The translations under genes and the position numbers were made by a program. Positions 20,834 through 31,293 of a DNA stretch of 64,000 nucleotides are shown piece after piece. The notes beneath the pieces were generated by a model. That model saw nothing but the letters and a program-made list of their open reading frames with translations, had not been told where the DNA came from and did not search any database. This DNA comes from Marivirga aurantiaca (GTDB lineage: Bacteria > Bacteroidota > Bacteroidia > Cytophagales > Cyclobacteriaceae), in the NCBI RefSeq assembly GCF_016679925.1, contig NZ_JAEQBW010000015.1, positions 42,885 to 106,884 on the forward strand, written 5' to 3'. Numbering within the stretch: position 1 is the stretch's first letter; the number at the start of each line of letters is the position of its first letter.

Positions 20834-21823
20834 ATGTCCATTTTAGCATTCCAAATGCCTGAAAAGGTTGCAATGGAAAAAGCAGATGATTTTCACGGGC
20901 TTTTTACATTCAAACCATTAGAAAGAGGTTATGCAGTTACCGTTGGTAATGCATTGAGGAGAATCTTATTGTCTTCCTTGGAGGGATATGCGATAACAGG
21001 TATTAAAATACCTAGTGTATTGCACGAATTCTCTTCCATTGAGGGTGTAGTTGAAGATGTTTCTGAGATTATTCTTAACCTTAAAATGGTTCGTTTCAAG
21101 AAAATTTCGGAAAGCGCTGATAACAAATTAACAATTTCATTGAAGAATCAGAAGGAATTCAGAGCTGGTGATATCAACAAATTCACTTCAGCGTATGAAA
21201 TTCTTAACCCTGATTTATTGATTTGTCATATGGATGAGTCTGTAAACTTTGAAATGGAAATGACCATTGAAAAGGGAAGAGGCTATTTATCTTCTGAAGA
21301 TAATAAAAATGGTGAGCAATCAGTGGGTTATATAGCTATTGATTCCATCTTTACGCCTATTAAAAATGTGAAATACAGTGTTGAAAATACACGTGTTGAG
21401 CAGAAAACAGATTATGAACAATTAGTTTTGGATATCGAAACTGATGGAAGTATTCATCCTGAAGTAGCTTTAAAAGGAGCTGCTAATATTTTGATAAAAC
21501 ACTTTATGTTGTTTTCTGATCAGAATATGGTATTGGATGCAGGTGGATCTGACGAACCTGAAGCGGTGGATGAGGAAATGCTTCACATGCGTAAATTATT
21601 GAAAACTGCATTGAATGATTTAGATCTTTCTGTAAGAGCTTATAATTGTTTGAAAGCAGCAGATGTTAAATCATTAGGTGATTTGGTTGGCCTTGAAATT
21701 TCTGATATGATGAAATTTAGAAATTTCGGTAAGAAATCTCTTGCAGAACTTGAGCAACTTGTGGCTGACAAGGGACTTACTTTTGGAATGGACCTATCCA
21801 AATACAAACTTGACGAAGAATAA
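20834..21823 (+). CDS. rpoA: RNA polymerase alpha subunit
   Basis: Alpha (329 aa) is the assembly platform of RNA polymerase and binds activators. The N-terminal dimerisation domain shows [20 protein letters not shown] followed by [20 protein letters not shown]. The C-terminal helix-hairpin-helix domain (about 255-329) contains [20 protein letters not shown] and [14 protein letters not shown]. Located with the ribosomal genes as in most bacteria. Confidence 0.98.
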   Translation: MSILAFQMPEKVAMEKADDFHGLFTFKPLERGYAVTVGNALRRILLSSLEGYAITGIKIPSVLHEFSSIEGVVEDVSEIILNLKMVRFKKISESADNKLTISLKNQKEFRAGDINKFTSAYEILNPDLLICHMDESVNFEMEMTIEKGRGYLSSEDNKNGEQSVGYIAIDSIFTPIKNVKYSVENTRVEQKTDYEQLVLDIETDGSIHPEVALKGAANILIKHFMLFSDQNMVLDAGGSDEPEAVDEEMLHMRKLLKTALNDLDLSVRAYNCLKAADVKSLGDLVGLEISDMMKFRNFGKKSLAELEQLVADKGLTFGMDLSKYKLDEE

Positions 21824-21828
21824 GGAAA

Positions 21829-22458
21829 ATGAGACACGGTAAGAAATTTAACCATTTAAGTAGAACGGCTCCTCATCGTAAAGCGATGTTAGCCAATATG
21901 GCTTCTTCTTTAATAGCCTCTAAGAGGATAACTACTACGGTAGCAAAGGCAAAAGCTTTACGTCAATATGTGGAACCATTGTTGACAAAATCGAAAGAAG
22001 ATACTACCCACAATAGAAGAATTGTTTTTTCATACTTGAAAAACAAGGAGTCTATAAAGGAATTATTTGATGAGATAGGAGCAAAAATTGCTTCCAGACC
22101 AGGTGGATATACCAGGATTATCAAATTAGGTTCTCGATTGGGAGATGATGCAGAAATGGCATTGATTGAATTGGTGGACTACAATGAAAATCTTTTAGGC
22201 GAAAAAGCTGAGAAGAAAAAGCCAACTACTCGTAGAAGTAGAAGAGGTGGTGGTTCTAAAGAGACTGCTGAAAAGAAATCCAATGATGTTGAGGCTAAAG
22301 ATGACACTGAGAAAAAATCAAAAGCCAAGAAATCTGAAGCTAAGGAAGTAAAAGCAGAATCATCTGAAGATTCTGACGCAACTGCAACTGAGCCAAAAGC
22401 TAAGAAAGCGGAGGATAAAAAGTCTGAGGATTCTGATGATAAAAAAGAAGATGCATAA
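21829..22458 (+). CDS. rplQ: 50S ribosomal protein L17 with a long charged tail
   Basis: The first 120 or so residues are a normal L17: [20 protein letters not shown], then [20 protein letters not shown] and [20 protein letters not shown]. The remaining 85 residues are low-complexity Lys/Glu/Ser/Asp/Ala sequence without a fold I recognise. The total of 209 aa is far above the roughly 120-130 of E. coli L17. Tailed L17 forms occur in this phylum. It is the last gene of the cluster, followed by a strong terminator. Confidence 0.96.
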   Translation: MRHGKKFNHLSRTAPHRKAMLANMASSLIASKRITTTVAKAKALRQYVEPLLTKSKEDTTHNRRIVFSYLKNKESIKELFDEIGAKIASRPGGYTRIIKLGSRLGDDAEMALIELVDYNENLLGEKAEKKKPTTRRSRRGGGSKETAEKKSNDVEAKDDTEKKSKAKKSEAKEVKAESSEDSDATATEPKAKKAEDKKSEDSDDKKEDA

Positions 22459-22490
22459 ATATCTTTTTAAGAGATTTAAATTAATTATTA

Positions 22491-22527
22491 AAAGGGATTG
22501 GATTTATATTCAATCCCTTTTTTTTTA
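22491..22527 (+). terminator. Terminator of the ribosomal superoperon
   Basis: AAAGGGATTG (22491-22500) and CAATCCCTTT (22511-22520) form a perfect 10-bp stem with a 10-nt loop, followed by a run of T. It lies 32 nt after rplQ. Confidence 0.9.
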
Positions 22528-22604
22528 TTTTTGTTTCGTGAAATTCACTTTGTCGAGCAAGTAGTTGCTTTAAATAGTTAACTTAATTATCAAACTAAAT
22601 ATAA

Positions 22605-24981
<2,377 letters not shown>

Positions 24982-25023
24982 TTGAACAATTAAGTGGTTT
25001 AGAACCATTTAAATAGGTTCTGG

Positions 25024-25058
25024 AAAGTCACATTTATTAAAAATGTGACTTTTTTCTT
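25024..25058 (+). terminator. Terminator after eno
   Basis: AAAGTCACATTT (25024-25035) pairs with AAATGTGACTTT (25041-25052) around a 5-nt loop, followed by T-rich sequence. A smaller inverted repeat AGAACC/GGTTCT lies just upstream (25001-25021). Confidence 0.9.
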
Positions 25059-25119
25059 TTTTATAGCGTAGATATCTTTAAACATTAATTCATATTCACT
25101 AATTTAGCAACTACTTGCT

Positions 25120-25410
25120 ATGGACAGAATCCCTAAAATATTTAAAAACTTTTATTTTATCGCAGGTCTGGTATTTGTGATCTGGATGATTTTTTTAGAT
25201 AATAACGACTTGATTTCCCAGTTAAGATTATCTTCCAAGTACAATGATCTTCTAAAGGAAAAGGAATATTATCAGGAAAAAATAAAGGAAGTTGAAGTGG
25301 ACAGGCAAGGATTATTAAGTGATGATGAGTTACTTGAAAAATTTGCTCGTGAGCGTTATTTAATGAAAAAAGAGAATGAAGAGTTATTCATTATTGTACA
25401 GAAAGACTAA
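25120..25410 (+). CDS. FtsB/DivIC-family septum formation initiator
   Basis: A 96-aa bitopic protein: a short cytoplasmic N-terminus, one membrane segment (about residues 9-26, NFYFIAGLVFVIWMIFL), then a coiled coil (about 36-65) and the family-typical ending LLEKFARERYLMKKENEELF. Proteins of this type join FtsL and FtsQ in the divisome. The upstream sequence has only a weak promoter-like TAATTTAG at 25100. It overlaps the next gene by 35 nt. Confidence 0.85.
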   Translation: MDRIPKIFKNFYFIAGLVFVIWMIFLDNNDLISQLRLSSKYNDLLKEKEYYQEKIKEVEVDRQGLLSDDELLEKFARERYLMKKENEELFIIVQKD

Positions 25411-25984
25411 ACCCTCCACACTGACATTTCTTTCCATAGGACGGTGTTTCCTTTTGTTTCTATTTCTCTCTGCTATTTCCTTTTCAAGTCATGCCCAAAA
25501 ATATGTAGATGAAGAAAGTACTTTCTTTGAGCGATTATATATTGGAGGAAATTTTGGACTTCAAATTGGGACTAATATCACCCAAATAGAGGTGTCACCT
25601 GCTGTTGGTTATATGATTAATCAAAAAGCATCGGCCGGTGTTGGGGTTATTTACCAGTATTTTAGTGCCAATATCCAAACTCAAAACAGAGTTTATGAAA
25701 TTAAAACCAATATTTACGGAGGTAAATTATTCGGAAGATATAATATTACAGACTTCTTATTTGCTTATACAGAGTATGAAAATATTAATCTGGATGTAGT
25801 TAATCTTAATACCAGCGAAATTGAAAGGGACTGGGTGCCAGGTTTGTTTGTAGGTGCAGGCTATTTTCAGCCCATTGGAAGAAGGTCTGGTGTGAATTTA
25901 ATGTTACTATACAATCTGGCCTATGATCCTTTGAAATCCCCCTATAACAGTGCCTTCAACCTAAGGTTGGGATTTACTCTTTAA
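25376..25984 (+). CDS. Predicted outer-membrane beta-barrel protein
   Basis: A 202-aa protein with an N-terminal basic region, a hydrophobic stretch (about 22-37) and a likely signal peptidase site after SFSSHAQ. The mature part alternates polar and aromatic residues, with strands such as GGNFGLQIGTNITQIEVSPA, GYMINQKASAGVGVIYQYF and a final FNLRLGFTL, as in small Bacteroidota outer-membrane proteins. Specific function not recognised. Because of the 35-nt overlap with the FtsB-like gene, a later start is possible (none in ATG form was found before the signal). It meets the Ldh gene tail to tail, overlapping by 11 nt. Confidence 0.7.
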   Translation: MKSYSLLYRKTKPSTLTFLSIGRCFLLFLFLSAISFSSHAQKYVDEESTFFERLYIGGNFGLQIGTNITQIEVSPAVGYMINQKASAGVGVIYQYFSANIQTQNRVYEIKTNIYGGKLFGRYNITDFLFAYTEYENINLDVVNLNTSEIERDWVPGLFVGAGYFQPIGRRSGVNLMLLYNLAYDPLKSPYNSAFNLRLGFTL

Positions 25985-27065
25985 AATATTTTCCGAAATC
26001 AATTTCAAAGCGGTTGCCTATCTGACTTAAATCTTCTATAACTGAGTCCATCAAAGGGATGCCTTTTGCTATTCTTTGTTCTGATATTTCTCTTTCCGGA
26101 TCTCCGGGAATAATAACCCTGTCATTTTCTTCTGTTACAGCTGACTTTCTAAATGTTTCAATCCAGTTATCCATGTGAGCCTTAAAATCATTGGCAGGCC
26201 TAAACGCATCAATGCGCATGGCTCCTAAAAAATGGCCCAGACCTTCGCCTACAGGGTCTTCCCGTAGCGGAAGAAAACTTACAAACGGTGGTGCCCAGGG
26301 GCCATAATTTGCCCCTGACAGTACTGCAGAAAAGATATCAACTATAGAACCAAGAATATAACCTTTGTGACTGGCATGTTCTCTATCTCCACCTAAAGGC
26401 AACATACTACCTCCTGATTTTAAAGCATCCACATCAGTCGTGGGTTTACCATTGGCATCCTGCACCCAGCCAAATGGAGCTTTTTCATTTTTTCTTTTTA
26501 GAACTTCCAGCTTTCCATTGGCAGCAGTGGTTGTGGCAAAATCTGCAACAAATGGCGGCTGTTTAGCAGCAGGAATAGCTATTGAAATAGGATTTGTACC
26601 TAAAAGCCTTTCTGTTGAAAAAGTAGGGGAAACAAGGGGGCTGGCGTTGGTCATAGACCAGCCAATCATGTCATTTTCCAAGGCCATCATGCTATGATAA
26701 CCTGCAATTCCATAATGATTGGAGTTTTTTACTGAAACCCAGCCTGTTCCAACATTCCTGGCTTTTTCCATTGCCAAACGCATGGCGAAAGGGGCAACAA
26801 CAAGCCCAAGCCCTTTATCACCATCAACCACCGCAGTGCTGGGGGTTTCATGTACTATTTTAATGTTCGGCTTTGCATTGATTCTGCCTTGCTCCCAGAG
26901 TCTGATGTAGCCGTTTAAACGGGCTACTCCGTGAGAGTCAACTCCTCTTAAATCAGCACTTAACAAAACTTCAGAAGCTTCTTTTGCTTCCTCAGTGGGA
27001 CATCCCATTTCGAGGAATACTTTTTCAGTGAACGACTTTAGCGACTGATAGGCAATGTGTTTCAT
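25974..27065 (-). CDS. Ldh-family (malate/L-lactate/ureidoglycolate-type) dehydrogenase
   Basis: A 363-aa NAD(P)-dependent oxidoreductase of the Ldh family, unrelated to classical lactate dehydrogenase. Family marks include ADLRGVDSHGVARLNGYIRL, VSVKNSNHYGIAGYHSMMAL (His of the active site), LGTNPISIAIPA, and near the C-terminus KGYILGSIVDIFSAVLSGA. The substrate cannot be read from sequence: malate, lactate, ureidoglycolate and other 2-hydroxyacids are all known in the family. Its ATG overlaps the stop of the upstream Ppx/GppA gene (TAATG), so the two are co-translated. Confidence 0.85.
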   Translation of the reverse strand: MKHIAYQSLKSFTEKVFLEMGCPTEEAKEASEVLLSADLRGVDSHGVARLNGYIRLWEQGRINAKPNIKIVHETPSTAVVDGDKGLGLVVAPFAMRLAMEKARNVGTGWVSVKNSNHYGIAGYHSMMALENDMIGWSMTNASPLVSPTFSTERLLGTNPISIAIPAAKQPPFVADFATTTAANGKLEVLKRKNEKAPFGWVQDANGKPTTDVDALKSGGSMLPLGGDREHASHKGYILGSIVDIFSAVLSGANYGPWAPPFVSFLPLREDPVGEGLGHFLGAMRIDAFRPANDFKAHMDNWIETFRKSAVTEENDRVIIPGDPEREISEQRIAKGIPLMDSVIEDLSQIGNRFEIDFGKYFKE

Positions 27066-27997
27066 TATACTGTAATTTCTTTTTGAATGATAGCTTCTAA
27101 AACGCCTTCTTTTAAGGCATAAGTAGATACTTGTATGACATTGAATTCATGATGCTGTAGTAAAAATTGGATCAGGCAAATAGCCACTACTATCATGTCG
27201 ACTCTCATCTCAATCATGCCCGGAATGGCCATTCTTTCTTCTCTGTTTTTATGGATAATTTCGTCAAAAAGCAGTTGGAATTCATCAAGACCCAATGAAA
27301 AAGAATTATTATTAGGTTTTGCCTTATTTTTTCTGGCGTAAGCCATGTCAACTAAAGTATCAAATGTACCTGATGAGCCAATTAACTCATGAGGGTTCCA
27401 ATTCTTCAATTCATTGAGCAATGGCTTTAACTCTTCTTCAAGGTAGCCATAGAGGTTATTAATATCTATTTTGGAAATAGGGTCATGTTTATGGAATTTA
27501 TCTAATAAACGCTGAGCGCCAATTTCAAAGCTTTCCAACCAAAAAATATTTTGCTCATCGCAGACAATGAATTCTACACTTCCACCTCCTATATCCATAA
27601 TCAGAGCAGGCTTTTGACCAATTCTCATTGCTTTTTTCACTCCCTTATGAATGAATTGAGCTTCTTCTTTGCCTGAAATTACATTGATTTTTATATCAGT
27701 TTCCTTTAGAACTTTCTGTACAAATTCTTTTCCATTGATAGCATTTCGCATAGCACTGGTGGCACTGGCAAAAACTTTCCCTACCTGATACTCCTCAATT
27801 TTTCCTTTAAAATATTTTAAGGTTTCAAGAGCGCGGCTTTGTGCGGCATCAGTAATTCTGGCCTCGCTTATACCTCCTTTTCCCAGCATCACTGAAATTT
27901 TTTCTTTATGGATAACTTGTATGTCCTCTCCTGCCACTTCCACTACCAATAAATGAAATGTATTAGTGCCAATATCTATAACTGCTATTTTGTCCAT
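27065..27997 (-). CDS. Ppx/GppA-family phosphatase
   Basis: About 310 aa, one Ppx/GppA domain with the actin-like ATPase fold. AVIDIGTNTFHLLVVEVAG is the phosphate-1 motif, LIMDIGGGSVEFIV the phosphate-2 motif and ELIGSSGTFDTL the adenosine-type motif. It lacks the HD-type C-terminal domain of E. coli Ppx/GppA. It probably hydrolyses polyphosphate or pppGpp, linking it to stress signalling. An in-frame GTG at 28006 adds three residues; I prefer the ATG (MDKIAVIDIG). Confidence 0.85.
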   Translation of the reverse strand: MDKIAVIDIGTNTFHLLVVEVAGEDIQVIHKEKISVMLGKGGISEARITDAAQSRALETLKYFKGKIEEYQVGKVFASATSAMRNAINGKEFVQKVLKETDIKINVISGKEEAQFIHKGVKKAMRIGQKPALIMDIGGGSVEFIVCDEQNIFWLESFEIGAQRLLDKFHKHDPISKIDINNLYGYLEEELKPLLNELKNWNPHELIGSSGTFDTLVDMAYARKNKAKPNNNSFSLGLDEFQLLFDEIIHKNREERMAIPGMIEMRVDMIVVAICLIQFLLQHHEFNVIQVSTYALKEGVLEAIIQKEITV

Positions 27998-28198
27998 TTT
28001 ATCCACGAGGCTGAAATTTTGCGCAATATACCACTTAATAACAAATCAACAATTAAAGTATATTAGATCCAGTTAATTCATTTTCATTCTTTCACTTATA
28101 AATAAGGTGATTTTACCACGTTCCTCATAATCCACTTCACTTAGAATGTTTTTGGAATTAATGATGTGTTAAAAATTCGTTTTTCGCCATGGCTCCCC

Positions 28199-28206
28199 TA
28201 TATTTG
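28199..28206 (+). promoter_or_regulatory. Promoter -7 box of the carboxylase gene
   Basis: TATATTTG fits TAnnTTTG and lies 23 nt before the ATG at 28230. No clear TTG -33 element was found at the normal distance. Confidence 0.5.
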
Positions 28207-28229
28207 AGTGTTAATCAATTCTAAGAATA

Positions 28230-29819
28230 ATGGCTAAAGGCGATAAAGTAAAACCTGTTTATACAAAACCCACTTCAGTGGAGAAGTTTGAATTATTAAG
28301 AACAAAAAGTAAGGATGCTTTAAAGGGAGGTGGTGATAAAAGAATAGCTCAGCAACATGAGAGAGGAAAGCTTACTGCCCGTGAAAGAATCGACTTATTG
28401 ATGGATGAGGGATCTTTTGAAGAGATAGGTAAATTTGTTATGCATCGCTGTAAAGATTTTGGCCTGGAAAATGAGCATTATCCAGGAGATGGAGTAGTGA
28501 CTGGTTATGGAACTATTTCAGGTAGATTAGTATATGTGTATTCTCAGGATTTCACGGTTTTTGGAGGTTCTTTGTCAGAAACTCATGCTGAGAAGATTGT
28601 AAAAATAATGGACATGGCCATGAAAAATGGAGCGCCAGTTATTGGATTGAATGATTCTGGTGGTGCCAGGATTCAGGAAGGTGTGGTGTCATTGGGAGGC
28701 TATGCAGATATTTTTTATAGAAATGTGAGGGCTTCAGGAGTTGTACCTCAAATTTCGGCTATCATGGGACCTTGTGCCGGAGGGGCGGTGTATTCGCCTG
28801 CAATGACAGATTTTATCATGATGGTAGAAAATACCAGTTATATGTTTGTAACCGGACCTAATGTTGTGAAGACCGTCACCCAGGAAAATGTTACTGCTGA
28901 GGAGTTGGGTGGTGCAAGTACTCATAGCACCAAAAGTGGGGTCACCCATTTTTCTTGTGCCAATGAACTGGAATGCATTAATAATATTAAACGATTATTA
29001 ACATATGTTCCTCAGAACTGCGAAGATGCCCCACCTTCCATTCCATACAGTAAGAAAGAAGATGAGAGCAGGAAGCAATTAAATGAAATTATCCCTGACA
29101 ACCCTAACCAACCGTATGACATGAGGGAAGTGATCAATGGTACAGTGGATGAAAAAAGCTTTTTTGAAGTACATAAAAACTATGCTGAAAATATAGTAGT
29201 AGGATTTGCACATCTGGCTGGTAGAAGTATCGGGATAGTGGGTAATCAGCCAGCTTCCCTGGCAGGAGTCCTGGATAATGAAGCCAGTAAAAAAGCAGCA
29301 AGATTTGTACGCTTTTGTGATTGCTTTAATATCCCTTTGTTGGTTTTTGAAGATGTTCCAGGCTTTCTTCCTGGTACAGATCAGGAATGGAATGGTATAA
29401 TTTCCAATGGAGCAAAATTATTATACGCATTTAGCGAGGCTACAGTACCACGTGTAACGGTAATTACCAGAAAAGCCTATGGTGGAGCCTATGATGTGAT
29501 GAATTCCAAACATATAGGAGCAGATATGAATTATGCATGGCCAACAGCAGAAATTGCGGTAATGGGGGCCAAAGGGGCGGCTGAAATTATTTTCAGAAAG
29601 GAAATAGCTGAAGCGGATGATAAAGAGGCAAAATTAAAAGAAAAGGTAGATGAGTATACCGAAAAATTTGCTAATCCATATCGTGCGGCTCATAGAGGCT
29701 ATATTGATGAAGTAATTATGCCTGAGGATACCAGAACCAAACTAATTAAAGCTTTTGCGATGTTGGAGAATAAGGTAGATACTTTGCCTAAAAAGAAACA
29801 TGGCAATATCCCTTTATAA
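28230..29819 (+). CDS. Acyl-CoA carboxylase, carboxyltransferase (beta) subunit
   Basis: A 529-aa carboxyltransferase of the PccB/MmdA type, with both crotonase-like halves. The N-half has [40 protein letters not shown] and [20 protein letters not shown]; the C-half has [20 protein letters not shown] and [20 protein letters not shown]. It would move a carboxyl group from carboxybiotin to propionyl- or another acyl-CoA. The biotin carboxylase partner is not in the window. Substrate (propionyl versus methylmalonyl) unresolved. A terminator follows, so it looks monocistronic. Confidence 0.92.
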   Translation: MAKGDKVKPVYTKPTSVEKFELLRTKSKDALKGGGDKRIAQQHERGKLTARERIDLLMDEGSFEEIGKFVMHRCKDFGLENEHYPGDGVVTGYGTISGRLVYVYSQDFTVFGGSLSETHAEKIVKIMDMAMKNGAPVIGLNDSGGARIQEGVVSLGGYADIFYRNVRASGVVPQISAIMGPCAGGAVYSPAMTDFIMMVENTSYMFVTGPNVVKTVTQENVTAEELGGASTHSTKSGVTHFSCANELECINNIKRLLTYVPQNCEDAPPSIPYSKKEDESRKQLNEIIPDNPNQPYDMREVINGTVDEKSFFEVHKNYAENIVVGFAHLAGRSIGIVGNQPASLAGVLDNEASKKAARFVRFCDCFNIPLLVFEDVPGFLPGTDQEWNGIISNGAKLLYAFSEATVPRVTVITRKAYGGAYDVMNSKHIGADMNYAWPTAEIAVMGAKGAAEIIFRKEIAEADDKEAKLKEKVDEYTEKFANPYRAAHRGYIDEVIMPEDTRTKLIKAFAMLENKVDTLPKKKHGNIPL

Positions 29820-29836
29820 AATGTTTTGAATTACTT

Positions 29837-29888
29837 AAAAAAGGATTTAAGAGTTTAATATATCTTTAATCTCTTAAATCCTTTTTTC
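29837..29888 (+). terminator. Terminator after the carboxylase gene
   Basis: A 17-nt arm at 29837-29853 (AAAAAAGGATTTAAGAG) pairs fully with 29871-29887, leaving a 17-nt loop and a T-rich 3' arm. It could act in both directions. Confidence 0.85.
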
Positions 29889-30081
29889 CTTTATACAAGT
29901 GGTAACAGTTTCCTAACTGATGAGCTTTGGGCTCATAATTCCACTTGTTTAATACATCTATCTGTGCCGTCTATTTAAATTGATTAATCCGATACCAGGT
30001 CTTCAAAATAAATTCACCCCAACTTAATTTGATAAGAAACGATTATTAAAGCAATCGATTTCTTATTTTTGAAGATTAGTG

Positions 30082-30348
30082 ATGCGATCAAACCAAAATC
30101 AAAAATATATATTTATCTGTGGATCAAAAGATTGCCAGAAAAATGGCAGCGAACAACTGAAAAGTGCGCTGAAAGAATTGATAAAAGAAAATAACCTGAA
30201 AGATGAGGTAAGGATTATAAAAACCAAGTGTATGGATTTTTGTAAATCAGGTCCTAATCTTATTGTACAGGATCACTTATATCATAAAGTAAGTAGTAGA
30301 GAGGCCAAAGCCATTTTGAACAAACTATTTGAAAAACCATCTTCTTAG
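30082..30348 (+). CDS. Thioredoxin-like (2Fe-2S) ferredoxin domain protein
   Basis: An 88-aa protein with KYIFICGSKDCQKNGSEQLK at the start and IIKTKCMDFCKSGPNLIVQD further on. The four cysteines (two near the N-terminus in CGSKDC, two in CMDFC) and the SGPNL stretch match the thioredoxin-like [2Fe-2S] ferredoxin family, related to the NuoE C-terminal domain. It may be an electron carrier or cluster-binding helper; its partner is unknown. A GTG one codon earlier (30079) is possible; the ATG is preferred. A -7-like TATTTTTG sits at 30064-30071. It converges with cheR. Confidence 0.8.
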   Translation: MRSNQNQKYIFICGSKDCQKNGSEQLKSALKELIKENNLKDEVRIIKTKCMDFCKSGPNLIVQDHLYHKVSSREAKAILNKLFEKPSS

Positions 30349-30447
30349 GCCTCCTGTTTAAACATGGCCTGATCTATATCTACTGATAGTCAATTCAGTT
30401 TCCTTTACGGATGTTAAAAGAGATATTTTTAAAATATAAACCAACCT

Positions 30448-31293
30448 CTAAAGCTTTCGAAAAATCCTATTAGATAAATCAAAATACTCAAATTTGCTTT
30501 CATCCAGGTAGCTCAACATGGAATCCAGGAAACCAACTATTAAAAACCCTCCTGGTTTTAGCGATTGATATATTTTTTCTATCACTTTTGCTTTAGCCGG
30601 GCCATCAAAATAAATTAGTACATTTCTACAAAAAATTATATTGTACTGTTCATTGCCATAATCCTCCATAATGAGGTTGGAATTACGAAATGTTACATGC
30701 CGTAGATGTTCGGGCTTAAAAGTCACTTCTTTTTCAGTTTCGGAAAAATACTGACTTAATGATATTTTGGGGTTGTAGCTTTTTAAATTTCGCTCATATT
30801 CGGGTAATTTGGCGCGGTTAATTTTACCGCTTTGTGCTTGTTCTAATGCAGAGGAAGAAATATCTGTTGCCAGGCTTTTTACTCTTCGTGTATAACCTAA
30901 TTCATCCCATACTATGGCAGTGGTGTAAATTTCTTCTCCGGATGAACAGCCTGCATGCCATACATGGAGTGGGTAAGTTTTAGAAAATTGTAATTCGCAT
31001 AGAGTTTTAAATGTTTGCCAAAATTCCGGATTTCGGAATAAAGAAGTGAGGCCTACCGAGACTTCATTGATGAAATCATGCACAAAATCTTTATCTTTCA
31101 ATGCACGGCTCCACAAATCAAAGCTAGATTGAAAGCCGAATTTGCGATAAATCCGCTGAATTCTGCGCTTGAATGATTTTGGTTCGTAGTTGTGAAAATC
31201 GATACCATATCGTTGCATAATGGCATCCTGAATGGAGCGCATTTCTTCATCCGTAATATTTATGGTGGGCGTAAAATCATTTTCAATTGACAT
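30448..31293 (-). CDS. cheR: CheR-type chemotaxis methyltransferase
   Basis: A 281-aa protein with the alpha-helical CheR N-domain (RYGIDFHNYEPKSFKRRIQR) and the SAM-dependent methyltransferase domain: HAGCSSGEEIYTTAIVWDEL (motif I) and YNIIFCRNVLIYFDGPAKAK (motif IV). It would methylate glutamates on chemoreceptors, countered by CheB. Odd: where many CheR proteins have GHSE after the LKPGG strand, this one reads GGFLIVGFLDSML. Last gene of the chemotaxis operon, overlapping the previous gene by 11 nt. Confidence 0.93.
   Translation of the reverse strand: MSIENDFTPTINITDEEMRSIQDAIMQRYGIDFHNYEPKSFKRRIQRIYRKFGFQSSFDLWSRALKDKDFVHDFINEVSVGLTSLFRNPEFWQTFKTLCELQFSKTYPLHVWHAGCSSGEEIYTTAIVWDELGYTRRVKSLATDISSSALEQAQSGKINRAKLPEYERNLKSYNPKISLSQYFSETEKEVTFKPEHLRHVTFRNSNLIMEDYGNEQYNIIFCRNVLIYFDGPAKAKVIEKIYQSLKPGGFLIVGFLDSMLSYLDESKFEYFDLSNRIFRKL

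Noticed and set aside
28004..28006. GTG start for the Ppx/GppA gene
   Set aside because: It only adds MDK before a perfectly placed ATG at 27997.
30347..30370. AGGCC/GGCCT inverted repeat between the ferredoxin gene and cheR
   Set aside because: The stem is only 5 bp with a 14-nt loop and no T run on either strand.
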